Below are positions 8,701 through 16,444 of a stretch of DNA of 37,535 nt, piece after piece; within the stretch, counting starts at the first letter, position 1, and every line of letters begins with the position of its first letter. The notes under the pieces are model-generated. The model saw only the letters and a program-made list of their open reading frames with translations, was not told the DNA's origin and did no database searches. Made by a program: the position numbers and the translations under genes. This DNA comes from Bacillus sp. MM2020_1 (GTDB taxonomy: Bacteria; Bacillota; Bacilli; Bacillales; Cytobacillaceae), in contig JAANMP010000049.1 in the NCBI GenBank assembly GCA_011250595.1, positions 1 to 37,535 on the forward strand, in the 5' to 3' direction.

Positions 8701-8856
8701 GAAAAGCGCAAGCGCCCTGTTCAGCGGCGTATGGCCTGGAGCGCTCCAACTGAGATAAAGGAAACACGAAGAGCCGAAGGGGATTCGATGTTGACTTATC
8801 GTAGGGCGGAGAGCGAAGGACACTAGCCGTTAGGGCGCTGGAGCTGGACAATTTTC
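8701..8856. repeat. Structured ~150-bp dispersed repeat, copy B
   Basis: Direct repeat of 7639-7790, starting at the base after the ytrI stop codon. The ends GAAAAGCGCAAGCGCCC and GGGCGC...ATTTTC can pair. The inner pair AGCGGC (8723-8728) / GCCGTT (8826-8831) keeps pairing by a G-U where copy A has G-C, a small covariation that supports a folded RNA or DNA structure. The central GGAGCGCTCC is at 8738-8747. It would be part of the 3' UTR of ytrHI. Confidence 0.8.
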
Positions 8857-8888
8857 AAAGTCGAAATTTATACCTTCTTATTTTTTAA

Positions 8889-8924
8889 AAAAATCGGCCC
8901 CTACCATAAACAGGGCCGATTTTT
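8889..8924. terminator. Bidirectional terminator between ytrI and nrnA
   Basis: AAAAATCGGCCC (8889-8900) and GGGCCGATTTTT (8913-8924) form a 12-bp stem with A/T runs on both sides, serving the convergent genes ytrI (+) and nrnA (-). Confidence 0.9.
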
Positions 8925-9875
8925 CTATTTGTTAAAGGAATAATTTTCACATACCTCGTCAAGTGCTTTCAATACATTATCTACTTCGTTCCATGAATAG
9001 ATGGATGCACCTGATGCTAGCGGGTGTCCTCCACCTTTAAACTGCCTTGCCACTCCATTGATGACCGGACCTTTTGAACGCAGACGGACTCTTATTTGTT
9101 CGGTTTCTTCGATGAAGAAAACCCATGCTTTAATTCCTTTTACATTTCCCAATGTTCCAACTAAAAGCGATGCTTCTGCCGGTTTTGCATTGTACTCTTG
9201 GAGAAGTTCTTTTGTTAGCCTGACAGAGGCAACCCCGTTTTTCTGAAATTCAAAATTTTGGAGGATATAACCGTTTAACTTAATGATATTGGTATCCAAT
9301 TCATACATTTTGTCAAATAGCTCTGTCCGTGAGAAATTATAATGAATCAATTCCCCGGCGTACCCGAGCGTCTTTTCTGTTGTACTCGGAAAAAGAAATC
9401 TTCCCGTATCGCCGACAATTCCAGCGTATAATAATCTTGCCGCTTCATCGTTCATTCTAAGCCCTTTGTCTTTTCCAGTTAAATAAAATTCATAAATCAT
9501 TTCGCTGCACGAGCTGGCACTTGTATCTACCCATAGTAAATCACCGTATGGATCCTCATTTGGATGATGATCAATTTTTATTAATTTATCACCCAGTGAA
9601 TAACGCTTGTCATCAATTCGTTCAGCATTTGCGGTATCACAAACGATCACTAATGCCCCCTTGTATACGTCATCTTCAATGACATCAAGCCTGCGCATGT
9701 AATGAAGGGTTGGCTCCTCTAGACCTACTGCATAAATCTTTTTATCTGGAAAGGACGCTTGGAGAATCGCTACCAATCCACCCTGTGAACCGTAGGCATC
9801 AGGGTCCGGGCGGACGTGACGATGGATAATGATGGTTTCATATTGTTTAATCTCTGCTAAAATTTGCTCAATCAT
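8925..9875 (-). CDS. nrnA: Oligoribonuclease / pAp phosphatase NrnA (DHH family)
   Basis: Degrades short RNA oligonucleotides to mononucleotides and dephosphorylates 3'-phosphoadenosine 5'-phosphate in the cytoplasm. The start is ATG at 9873-9875, preceded by AAAGGAG at 8 nt; a TTG further up would put the ribosome site inside the gene. The 316-aa product has DHH motifs HRHVRPDPDAYGSQ (18-31), CDTA (79-82), DHH (102-104) and VGDTGRF, and the C-terminal DHHA1 motif FKGGGHPLASGA. Its start is 95 bp from the divergent ytpI. Confidence 0.95.
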   Translation of the reverse strand: MIEQILAEIKQYETIIIHRHVRPDPDAYGSQGGLVAILQASFPDKKIYAVGLEEPTLHYMRRLDVIEDDVYKGALVIVCDTANAERIDDKRYSLGDKLIKIDHHPNEDPYGDLLWVDTSASSCSEMIYEFYLTGKDKGLRMNDEAARLLYAGIVGDTGRFLFPSTTEKTLGYAGELIHYNFSRTELFDKMYELDTNIIKLNGYILQNFEFQKNGVASVRLTKELLQEYNAKPAEASLLVGTLGNVKGIKAWVFFIEETEQIRVRLRSKGPVINGVARQFKGGGHPLASGASIYSWNEVDNVLKALDEVCENYSFNK

Positions 9876-9970
9876 GGGCAATGCTCCTTTTACCAACTAA
9901 CTCAATGGTGGTATTTTTTTGTTTTTACAGTTACAATAATAAAAGATTTTCTATGCTTGGAGGAAATAAT

Positions 9971-10282
9971 ATGTATGTACTTGTTATTTTAATTGCCATA
10001 CTATTTGCTTTCTATCTATTTTATAAAACAAAATACATCAGAAGCAACCGTTTAGTAGAAAAGAAATGGCTTGCTGCTAAATCAAATATTGCACTTGGAC
10101 TGTTTGTCTTTTTATTTGGAGTTAATCACCTGCTATTTATTTCTGAAACAACGGTTATGTATATAGTTGCCGCCATATTCATTGTTTATGGAGCACTATT
10201 CAGCTGGATTGGTTTCAAAAAATACAAACACTACCTTCCCTTCGCAATCGAAGAAGCAAAAAACTTTGAACTGCAAAAATAA
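9971..10282 (+). CDS. ytpI: YtpI-family membrane protein
   Basis: A 103-aa protein of unknown function conserved beside nrnA in Bacillus. Three hydrophobic segments are visible (about 2-19, 38-57 and 62-84), with the conserved EKKWLAAKSNIALGLFVFLFG between the first and second. The ATG at 9971 has GGAGG 7 nt upstream; longer in-frame starts reach into the nrnA promoter region and lack a ribosome site. Confidence 0.85.
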   Translation: MYVLVILIAILFAFYLFYKTKYIRSNRLVEKKWLAAKSNIALGLFVFLFGVNHLLFISETTVMYIVAAIFIVYGALFSWIGFKKYKHYLPFAIEEAKNFELQK

Positions 10283-10283
10283 A

Positions 10284-10319
10284 ATAAGAAAGCCGCTTCT
10301 CGTTGAAGCGGCTTCTTAT
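10284..10319. terminator. Bidirectional terminator between ytpI and ytoI
   Basis: The long stem ATAAGAAAGCCGCTTC (10284-10299) / GAAGCGGCTTCTTAT (10305-10319), with a 5-nt loop, lies between convergent genes. Confidence 0.88.
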
Positions 10320-10336
10320 TTTAATTGGATAACTGT

Positions 10337-11656
10337 CTAGTTCCTATCCAGCAATTGACACATCATCATTGCTTTGCCAACTAATATGCCCTCATTGAAA
10401 ACTTCCACATCCACTTTTCCAAATTTCCGTCCCACTTCAAGTACTTTTGGATAAATTTCTAAAGTACTTTCCATTTGAACTGGTTTAATAAAGTAAATGG
10501 TCATATTCTCGACGACAAGGTCACCTTTTTTATAAGATCGCAATACACGGTTGGCAGCATCAGAGACGATCGTAGTAAAGACACCGTATGAAATGGTTCC
10601 AAGTTGGTTGGTCATTTGCGGGGTTACTTCGCAGGAGTATACCTCTTCTCCTTTTGCTTTTCCCTGCATTAATGCCATTTGATTGGTCACGATATCGTCA
10701 ATCGTTTCTCCAACCTGCGGCTGCCGCTGGTTCATTTGTAATGCTTTTAAAACATCCTGCCTGCTAATTATACCCTCTAGACGGTTTGAGTCGTCCGTAA
10801 CTGGTAGAACTTCAATTCCTTCCCAGACCATGGTATGGGCAGTTGAAGCTACACTAGTCTTCCCATTAACCGACATCGGATGTTTGGTCATAATCTTATC
10901 GATAGATACTTCAAAATCCTGGCCTAAAATATCCTTGCTTGTCACCATCCCTTGAATCTTCATGTTTTGGTCAACAACAGGATAGCGGCTGTGTGATGTT
11001 TGTTGATTAAATTCATGCCATTTTGACACCTTATCCGTCGTTTTCAAATAAAAAGTATCAGCAAGAGGGGTTAGAATATCTTCAACTAAGATAATTTCTT
11101 TTTTTATTAATTGGTCATAAATCGCCCGGTTGATCATGGTGGCAACCGTAAACGTATCATAACTTGTTGAAATAACCGGTATTTCAAGATGATCTGCCAG
11201 CTTTTTGATATGATCTTCAGCATCAAATCCACCGGTAATCAGTACGGCAGCTCCTGCCTTTAAAGCCAGTTCATGTGCCTGCGTCCGGTTCCCGACAATT
11301 AATAGGTTACCAGCCTCCGTATAGCGCATCATGGCTTCTAATTTCATCGCACCGATGACAAATTTATTGAGAGTTTTATGCAAGCCTGTTCTTCCGCCCA
11401 AGACCTGACCATCAACAATATTTACAACTTCGGCAAATGTAAGCTTTTCAATATTTTCTTTCTTCTTCCGTTCAATTCTAATTGTTCCTACTCGTTCAAT
11501 GGTACTTACATAGCCTTTATTTTCCGCTTCTTTAATCGCACGGTAGGCTGTACCTTCACTAACGGACATCGCCTTAGCAATTTGCCGGACAGATATCTTT
11601 TCCCCAATAGGGAGTCCATCAATATATTGTAAAATTTGTTCATGCTTAGTGGCCAA
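10337..11656 (-). CDS. ytoI: HTH-DRTGG-CBS-hotdog regulator-like protein YtoI
   Basis: Multi-domain protein of unknown ligand. An N-terminal HTH (about 15-55, IAKAMSVSEGTAYRAIKEAENKG) is followed by a DRTGG domain (about 70-180), two CBS motifs (about 190-310; usual nucleotide sensors) and a C-terminal hotdog/thioesterase-like domain (about 325-435). The combination suggests a transcription factor that senses a nucleotide and an acyl-type ligand, which is inference. I chose TTG at 11654-11656 (LATKHEQIL), which has GAGGGTGAAGG just upstream. GTG at 11663-11665 would add three residues but would leave the ribosome site inside the gene. Confidence 0.88.
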   Translation of the reverse strand: MATKHEQILQYIDGLPIGEKISVRQIAKAMSVSEGTAYRAIKEAENKGYVSTIERVGTIRIERKKKENIEKLTFAEVVNIVDGQVLGGRTGLHKTLNKFVIGAMKLEAMMRYTEAGNLLIVGNRTQAHELALKAGAAVLITGGFDAEDHIKKLADHLEIPVISTSYDTFTVATMINRAIYDQLIKKEIILVEDILTPLADTFYLKTTDKVSKWHEFNQQTSHSRYPVVDQNMKIQGMVTSKDILGQDFEVSIDKIMTKHPMSVNGKTSVASTAHTMVWEGIEVLPVTDDSNRLEGIISRQDVLKALQMNQRQPQVGETIDDIVTNQMALMQGKAKGEEVYSCEVTPQMTNQLGTISYGVFTTIVSDAANRVLRSYKKGDLVVENMTIYFIKPVQMESTLEIYPKVLEVGRKFGKVDVEVFNEGILVGKAMMMCQLLDRN

Positions 11657-11779
11657 AACCTTCACCCTCTATAATCAAATTCCAATCATTCTGTTAAGAA
11701 TAATCCGGAGTACGTATAAATTTTATTATAGAGTGTTAAAAGCCTTGATTCAATGCGGATTCTCACATTAGCATAATTC

Positions 11780-12019
11780 TCAATGAAAGGATCTGGATTT
11801 CTTCCCGGGTCGTCGCTCCGCTTGATGTTTTTGTCCATGCCTTTTTGGACTATACAACAGACCTGTAAGATTCCCAGCGATCACGATTAATGCAAAAGAG
11901 AGCCAGGCTAATGAAAATATCCCTTGAGCTCCTTCTGCATGAATGGATAATCTTGGTGCTCCATAATATAGCAAGAAGCCACAGAGTAACAAGCATAGTA
12001 AATATCTGTTCTTTTTCAA
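11780..12019 (-). CDS. Small two-helix membrane protein, function unknown
   Basis: Not recognised. Starting at TTG (12017-12019) with a strong GGAGGGGG 7 nt upstream it encodes 79 residues. They comprise a basic KKNR start, one hydrophobic segment (about 5-22, YLLCLLLCGFLLYYG), an outer loop, a second segment (about 36-58, FSLAWLSFALIVIAGNLTGLL) and a basic tail (SPKRHGQKHQAERRPGKKSR). The ATG-initiated longer form (from 12064) places the ribosome site inside the gene. It lies between ytoI and ytkL, on the same strand as both. Confidence 0.6.
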   Translation of the reverse strand: MKKNRYLLCLLLCGFLLYYGAPRLSIHAEGAQGIFSLAWLSFALIVIAGNLTGLLYSPKRHGQKHQAERRPGKKSRSFH

Positions 12020-12102
12020 TTTTATTCCCCCTCCAAAATGACTGCTTGTTCCATATTTATGCATTGTGGAGGAAAAAAAGTATGTAAATCACCTAAGAAC
12101 AA

Positions 12103-12783
12103 TTAAATTTCGATGGATTCACCCGGTTGGAGCACCTTACCGTTTTGATCTTCCAGCAGCTGGGTAAACTTAAAAGGGTCTTGTTTAATGGGCGGGAAGG
12201 TATTGAAGTGAATGGGCACAACTGTTTTAGCTTTTAGCAGCGTGGCCGCATATGCTGCATCTTCGGGACCCATTGTAAAATTATCACCAATTGGAAGGAA
12301 AGCTACATCAATCGGATGGCGTTCACCAATCAGCTTCATATCTGAAAATAACCCCGTATCCCCGGCATGATAAATCGTCTTGCCTTCGTTCATAAATAAT
12401 ATTCCAGCCGGCATCCCGCAATAGATCAGTTCCTTATTTTCTGTTGTAAAACTTGAACCATGAAAGGCCTGAGTTAGTTTCACTTTACCAAACTCAAATT
12501 GATGGGCACCACCAATATGCATCCCATGGGTATGAACTCCTTGCCATCCTAAGTAGGTTGAAATTTCGTGGTTAGCAACGACAAGCGCATTATTTTTCTT
12601 TGCTAATTCCAAGGTATCCCCAACATGGTCATTATGGCCATGCGATAAAATAATTACATCTGGTCTTACATCCTCCACTTTCAAGTCCGTCAATTGATTA
12701 CCATTGATGAATGGGTCAATTAGGATGGTTTTCCCACTAGATATAATTTGTACAACTGAATGTCCGTGATAAGAAATTTTCAT
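12103..12783 (-). CDS. ytkL: UPF0173 metal-dependent hydrolase YtkL
   Basis: Metallo-beta-lactamase-fold hydrolase of unknown substrate. The 226-aa length equals the family size when the ATG at 12781-12783 ([11 protein letters not shown]) is used, with GAGGAG 9 nt upstream. Metal-binding motifs are [12 protein letters not shown] (HxHxDH), the [10 protein letters not shown] aspartate and PIHFNTFP histidine. Divergent from the M24 peptidase gene, with about 190 bp between start codons. Confidence 0.92.
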   Translation of the reverse strand: MKISYHGHSVVQIISSGKTILIDPFINGNQLTDLKVEDVRPDVIILSHGHNDHVGDTLELAKKNNALVVANHEISTYLGWQGVHTHGMHIGGAHQFEFGKVKLTQAFHGSSFTTENKELIYCGMPAGILFMNEGKTIYHAGDTGLFSDMKLIGERHPIDVAFLPIGDNFTMGPEDAAYAATLLKAKTVVPIHFNTFPPIKQDPFKFTQLLEDQNGKVLQPGESIEI

Positions 12784-12911
12784 CAAACTCGCTCCTCTCG
12801 ATTTTCGGATATTAACTATTTCCATACAAAAACTGGAATCCCTTCCATATCTATAGTTTATTCATCCTAAATTGAATTTAAGCAAGCAGAATCGGGAATA
12901 TCGTCAGTTAG

Positions 12912-12940
12912 TTTACATTTCAAGTTTAAATTGATAATCT
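12912..12940 (+). promoter_or_regulatory. Sigma-A promoter of the M24 peptidase gene
   Basis: TTTACA (12912-12917), a 17-nt spacer and TAATCT (12935-12940) lie about 33 nt before the start codon at 12974. Confidence 0.55.
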
Positions 12941-12973
12941 CAAATAGGAATGAATTACATAGGGGGAGTTAAA

Positions 12974-14071
12974 ATGAATCAGCGATTAACTAAGCTTCAA
13001 ACCTGGATGAGAGAAAACGATATTGAAGTCAGCTTCCTAACCTCATCAGAAAATGTATTTTACTTAAGCGGATATTACACCAATCCGCATGAACGATTGC
13101 TCGCGCTAGCAGTCTTTCAAACAGACGAGCCCTTCCTCGTTTGTCCGGGGATGGAAGTTCATGATGCGAAACGCTCTGGTTGGGAACATGAAATTATCGG
13201 CTACAGCGACATTGACAACCCATGGGAAATGATTCTAAAATCCATCCATAAAAGGATAACTAGCGTGTCAAAAGCAGCGATTGAAAAAGAGCATATGAAT
13301 GTGGAACGTTTTGAACAGCTTTCAAAGTTATTCCCGCAGGCATCATTTGTTTCTGCTGAGGAAAAATTACGCATGCTCCGGATGATAAAGGATGCGAAAG
13401 AACTAAAAATTATTGAAGAGGCTTGTGCCCTTGCCGATTACGCCGTTGAATTCGGTGCTAGTGAAATCAAGGAAGGCAAAACGGAGTTGGAAATACTTAA
13501 TGCCTTAGAGTTTGCCCTTAAACAAAAGGGTGTAACGGAAATGTCGTTTTCAACAATGGTACTTACTGGAGCCAATGCCGCCTCTCCCCATGGAAACCCG
13601 GGAGAAACGAAAATTCAAAAAGGCGATCTTGTTTTATTTGATTTGGGTGTTGTTGTTGACAGGTATTGTTCAGATATCACAAGAACTGTGGCTTATGGGG
13701 ACATTAATGACAAGCAAAAGGAAATCTATGACACCGTATTAAAAGCGCAGCTCGCAGCCATTGAAGCCAGCAAGCCGGGAGTAACCGCTGCAGAGGTGGA
13801 TTTAACGGCCCGCAGAATTATTGCTGAAGCAGGTTATGGAGACTATTTTCCACACAGGCTCGGTCACGGCCTTGGAATTAGTGTTCATGAGTACCCATCA
13901 TTAACCGAGACCAATAATCTTATTATTGAAGAGGGTATGGTATACACGATTGAGCCGGGTATCTATGTACCAAACGTGGCTGGGGTCCGGATTGAAGATG
14001 ACATATATATTACGGCAGATGGGGCAAAAGTTCTCACCAAATTCCCGAAAGAACTCCAGATCATAAAATAA
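12974..14071 (+). CDS. M24 family Xaa-Pro aminopeptidase/dipeptidase
   Basis: Metallopeptidase that removes residues preceding proline or splits Xaa-Pro dipeptides. The 365-aa protein has an N-terminal creatinase-like domain (about 1-130) and the pita-bread catalytic domain with all five metal ligands: D223 (LFDLG), D234 (CSDIT), H298 (RLGHGLG), E327 (TIEPG) and E341 (RIEDD). The ATG at 12974 has AGGGGGAG upstream; the in-frame ATG at 12950 lacks a site. It may work in peptide turnover feeding the nearby alanine dehydrogenase, but this is only positional. Confidence 0.93.
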   Translation: MNQRLTKLQTWMRENDIEVSFLTSSENVFYLSGYYTNPHERLLALAVFQTDEPFLVCPGMEVHDAKRSGWEHEIIGYSDIDNPWEMILKSIHKRITSVSKAAIEKEHMNVERFEQLSKLFPQASFVSAEEKLRMLRMIKDAKELKIIEEACALADYAVEFGASEIKEGKTELEILNALEFALKQKGVTEMSFSTMVLTGANAASPHGNPGETKIQKGDLVLFDLGVVVDRYCSDITRTVAYGDINDKQKEIYDTVLKAQLAAIEASKPGVTAAEVDLTARRIIAEAGYGDYFPHRLGHGLGISVHEYPSLTETNNLIIEEGMVYTIEPGIYVPNVAGVRIEDDIYITADGAKVLTKFPKELQIIK

Positions 14072-14093
14072 GTTAATTTGGGGATTTTTTACA

Positions 14094-14122
14094 TTGAACT
14101 TTGCTTTAAATTGATGTAATAT
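14094..14122 (+). promoter_or_regulatory. Sigma-A promoter of the 6S-like RNA
   Basis: TTGAAC (14094-14099), a 17-nt spacer and TAATAT (14117-14122) give a start near 14129, just before the 5' closing stem of the RNA. Confidence 0.7.
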
Positions 14123-14128
14123 ACAAAT

Positions 14129-14330
14129 ACAAGCTGCGTTGTTCGTAGTCATAATAAAGTTTTAACCTTTAAGCTGTAAAAGGGAGTTTAACCATTGGAG
14201 CTCGAATGACAAGCCTCTGTCTATAAGACTTGGAGGACATGCAGAAGAGTTTCTGAGAACACCCACTTTGAGGAGTGGTGGTTTAAAACTTTCTTATATT
14301 AATACGGCAAATGCGGCTACATAGTTGTTT
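14129..14330 (+). ncRNA. ssrS: Probable 6S RNA
   Basis: A gene-less stretch of 342 bp holds an independent RNA unit of about 200 nt with its own promoter and terminator. Its 5' segment AGCTGCGTTGTTCGTA (14132-14147) pairs with TACGGCAAATGCGGCT (14303-14318), giving a long closing stem. Inside lie AGTTTTAACC / GTTTAAAACT-type flanks of a large central bulge and a further hairpin series. This rod with a central bubble, and the length, match 6S RNA, which binds sigma-A RNA polymerase in stationary phase. The family call is by architecture and by resemblance to Bacillus 6S sequences, without a covariance search. Confidence 0.72.
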
Positions 14331-14333
14331 TTT

Positions 14334-14367
14334 AAACCAGTTCCTTTTAGGAGCTGGTTTTATTTTG
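14334..14367 (+). terminator. Terminator of the 6S-like RNA
   Basis: An 11-bp stem AAACCAGTTCC (14334-14344) / GGAGCTGGTTT (14350-14360) is followed by TATTTTG. It faces the ald terminator on the other strand. Confidence 0.85.
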
Positions 14368-14369
14368 TT

Positions 14370-14399
14370 AAAAAAAAGAGGAACGTCTCCGTCCCTCTT
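14370..14399 (-). terminator. Terminator of ald
   Basis: On the minus strand AAGAGGGAC-GGAGAC-GTTCCTCTT (14376-14399) is followed by a run of T residues, 15 nt after the ald stop codon. Confidence 0.8.
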
Positions 14400-14413
14400 C
14401 CACGAATTAATTA

Positions 14414-15532
14414 TTATTTTTCCAACAAGGTTTTTGTATCTAAATATTGTATCCCATGGGCTTCTGCAACTGCTTGATAGGTCACATAGCCGCCAAGTGT
14501 GTTAATTCCCTTTAACAATGCTTCATTGCTGAGACACGCTTGTTTGAAGCCTTTATTGGCAATTTGAACTGCATAGGGGACCGTTACATTTGTTAACGCT
14601 AGTGTGGAAGTTCTTGGGACGGCACCTGGCATATTGGCTACAGCGTAATGGACCACATCATGCTTCACATAGGTTGGTTTATCATGCGTGGTAATCCGAT
14701 CAGTGGTTTCAAAAATACCACCTTGATCAATGGCAATATCAACAACGACGCTTCCTGGTTTCATAGATTGAATCATGGCTTCCGTCACGAGCTTCGGTGC
14801 TTTTGCCCCTGGAATAAGAACAGCGCCAATCACCAAATCTGATTCTTTTACCGCTTCAGCAATATTATAAGGATTAGAAATAAGCGTCGTCACATCAGAT
14901 CCAAAAATATCATCTAATTGACGGAGACGGTCAGGATTTAAATCAATTATGGTTACCTTTGCTCCTAAGCCAATTGCCATTTTTGCCGCATTCGTTCCAG
15001 CCACACCGCCGCCAATAATAGTAACCATTCCTCTTTGAACCCCTGGAACACCGGATAGAAGAATTCCCTTACCACCATGAACCTTTTCAAGAAATTGCGC
15101 ACCAATTTGAGGAGCCATTCTTCCAGCCACCTCACTCATTGGTGTTAATAATGGTAAACTTCGATTAGATAACTGAACCGTTTCATAGGCAATGCCAATT
15201 ACTTTACTATCTATTAATGCTTTCGTTAATTCAGGTTCCGGTGCAAGATGTAAGTATGTAAATAATATTAAGCCTTCACGAAAGTACTTATATTCACTCG
15301 GAAGCGGCTCTTTCACCTTCATGACCATTTCCATGGACCATGCTTCCTCTGCTGTATCTACTAATTTCGCACCAGCTGTCTCATAATCCTCATTTAAAAA
15401 GCCAGATCCAAGACCTGCTCCTTTTTCAAGAAAAACCTCATGACCGAATTTTACTAGGTTGACAACTCCTGCTGGTGTCATGGCTACACGGTTTTCATTA
15501 TTTTTAATCTCTTTAGGTACTCCGATCCGCAT
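14414..15532 (-). CDS. ald: Alanine dehydrogenase
   Basis: NAD-dependent interconversion of L-alanine with pyruvate and ammonia; in Bacillus it is used for alanine catabolism and sporulation. The 372-aa protein starts [23 protein letters not shown] at ATG 15530-15532, behind GGAGG at 7 nt; the longer reading frame upstream is leader. It has the N-terminal substrate domain and a Rossmann segment [20 protein letters not shown] palindrome TAAGATGTATCTTA lies at the expected -35 of its promoter (15605-15618). It is a single-gene unit, convergent with the 6S-like RNA. Confidence 0.95.
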   Translation of the reverse strand: MRIGVPKEIKNNENRVAMTPAGVVNLVKFGHEVFLEKGAGLGSGFLNEDYETAGAKLVDTAEEAWSMEMVMKVKEPLPSEYKYFREGLILFTYLHLAPEPELTKALIDSKVIGIAYETVQLSNRSLPLLTPMSEVAGRMAPQIGAQFLEKVHGGKGILLSGVPGVQRGMVTIIGGGVAGTNAAKMAIGLGAKVTIIDLNPDRLRQLDDIFGSDVTTLISNPYNIAEAVKESDLVIGAVLIPGAKAPKLVTEAMIQSMKPGSVVVDIAIDQGGIFETTDRITTHDKPTYVKHDVVHYAVANMPGAVPRTSTLALTNVTVPYAVQIANKGFKQACLSNEALLKGINTLGGYVTYQAVAEAHGIQYLDTKTLLEK

Positions 15533-15604
15533 GTGATTACCTCCAAATAAATTTATCCATAGTAAAATTAACCAAGGCGATTTTATTATAACCTTTTTCA
15601 TAAG

Positions 15605-15618
15605 TAAGATGTATCTTA
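15605..15618. promoter_or_regulatory. Palindrome at the ald promoter, possible operator
   Basis: TAAGATGTATCTTA is a perfect 6+2+6 inverted repeat. A minus-strand TATAAT lies at 15585-15590, so the repeat occupies the -35 region, where no good consensus -35 box is seen. This arrangement fits an activator or repressor site; the protein is unknown (B. subtilis uses AdeR, which is not encoded in this window). Confidence 0.4.
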
Positions 15619-15662
15619 GTTGATGATAACTATACATATATGAATTCCACTAATAAAATAGA

Positions 15663-15696
15663 GCAAAAGCTTTGCCGAATAGGGCAAAGCTTTTGT
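15663..15696. terminator. Terminator after the Gly/Phe-rich gene
   Basis: A 13-bp stem CAAAAGCTTTGCC / GGCAAAGCTTTTG (15664-15676, 15683-15695) lies just beyond the stop codon at 15709. The longest T-tract is on the plus strand, so it may also block antisense transcription. Confidence 0.7.
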
Positions 15697-15708
15697 TTTT
15701 ATTCTTTT

Positions 15709-16128
15709 TTAATACCAAGGATAGTAAGGGTATGGGTATGGGTATGGGTATGGCGGATAGTAAGGATATCCGTAACCATATCCGTAACCCGGAGTTAATA
15801 AGGCACCTGCTGCTAACCCGGTCAAGAATGGGACCCCAAAGCCAAATCCACCGAAACCAAATCCAGGTCGACCAAAACCAAAACCAAATCCTGGACGGCC
15901 AAATCCAAATCCCGGACGGCCGAAACCACCAAATCCAAATCCTGGACGGCCGAAACCGCCAAATCCAAATCCTGGACGACCAAAACCTCCGAATCCTCCG
16001 TGGCCAAAACCACCAAAGTGTCCAAATCCTCCGTGACCGAAGCCCCCATGAATCCTCTCATCGGCAGGATCCACCATATTATAGTTCACATCAACGTTAG
16101 TGGGCATTCCATACATTTCTGTACTCAT
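15709..16128 (-). CDS. Gly/Phe/Tyr-rich low-complexity protein, function unknown
   Basis: A 139-aa protein starting MSTEMYGMPTNVDVNYNM at ATG 16126-16128 with AGGAGGAG upstream. A short ordinary N-terminus is followed by HGGFGHGGFGHFGG units and several copies of the unit GFGRPGFGFGG. A hydrophobic stretch follows (about 100-115, VPFLTGLAAGALLTPG), then a Tyr/Pro tail of GYGYGYGYP and PYPYPYPYY. Such composition is seen in spore coat and exosporium proteins and in self-associating proteins. No homologue is recognised. The DNA is a tandem repeat at about 15840-15990, which makes it prone to length change. Confidence 0.75.
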   Translation of the reverse strand: MSTEMYGMPTNVDVNYNMVDPADERIHGGFGHGGFGHFGGFGHGGFGGFGRPGFGFGGFGRPGFGFGGFGRPGFGFGRPGFGFGFGRPGFGFGGFGFGVPFLTGLAAGALLTPGYGYGYGYPYYPPYPYPYPYPYYPWY

Positions 16129-16237
16129 AATTCTCCTCCTCATTTTATTTATTTGACACATTAAAGAATATGCATATGCAAAAGCAGATTCTTGGGTATT
16201 TGCCCGTACACAAAAAAATTCCTAGACGTTTGTCCAA

Positions 16238-16267
16238 AAAAAATAACTGTCCTAAATTTAGGACAGT
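16238..16267 (-). terminator. Terminator of the 52-aa protein gene
   Basis: A perfect 22-bp palindrome ACTGTCCTAAATTTAGGACAGT (16246-16267) is followed on the minus strand by TTATTTTTTTT, 18 nt after the stop codon. Confidence 0.8.
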
Positions 16268-16285
16268 CCATCAATATCATCGCAA

Positions 16286-16444
16286 TTAACTCTCAGTATT
16301 AGAGAAATCATCATTATCAGCAATTGCTGTGCCCTCACCAATAAAACCACTATTGTATGAATTCATAATTTGCTGGCTTACTTCAGCTGTACCCTGTTCA
16401 TCAAACTCAAATAAAAACTGTTTATTTTGATCTCGTTTTACCAT
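16286..16444 (-). CDS. Small 52-aa protein, function unknown
   Basis: A short gene in the gap between the Gly/Phe-rich gene and the stress protein. It starts MVKRDQNKQFLFEFDEQG at ATG 16442-16444, preceded by AAAGGAG at about 10 nt, and ends with an acidic, Asn/Asp-rich tail (ADNDDFSNTES). The well-formed ribosome site and the terminator immediately downstream support it as a real gene. An 8-codon ORF (16438-16464) overlaps its start. Composition is hydrophilic with no membrane segment. Family not recognised. Confidence 0.7.
   Translation of the reverse strand: MVKRDQNKQFLFEFDEQGTAEVSQQIMNSYNSGFIGEGTAIADNDDFSNTES

Noticed and set aside
8578..8851. Two minus-strand frames across repeat copy B
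   Set aside because: They arise from the repeat and the end of ytrI, with no ribosome site and no conserved protein character.
7639..8856. An insertion sequence or composite transposon around ytrHI
   Set aside because: No transposase, no clear target duplication, and the genes between are conserved sporulation genes in their normal place.
14072..14413. A riboswitch in the leader of a downstream gene
   Set aside because: No gene follows on the plus strand; the unit has its own promoter and terminator and faces ald, so it is a free-standing RNA.
15840..15990. CRISPR-like tandem repeats
   Set aside because: The units are coding (GFGRPGFGFGG), are not separated by unique spacers of fixed length, and there are no cas genes.
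15672..16100. Open frame on the plus strand opposite the Gly/Phe-rich gene
   Set aside because: It is the antisense of a repeat-rich gene, lacks a ribosome site and ends up rich in Gln, Asn and Arg only because of the repeat.
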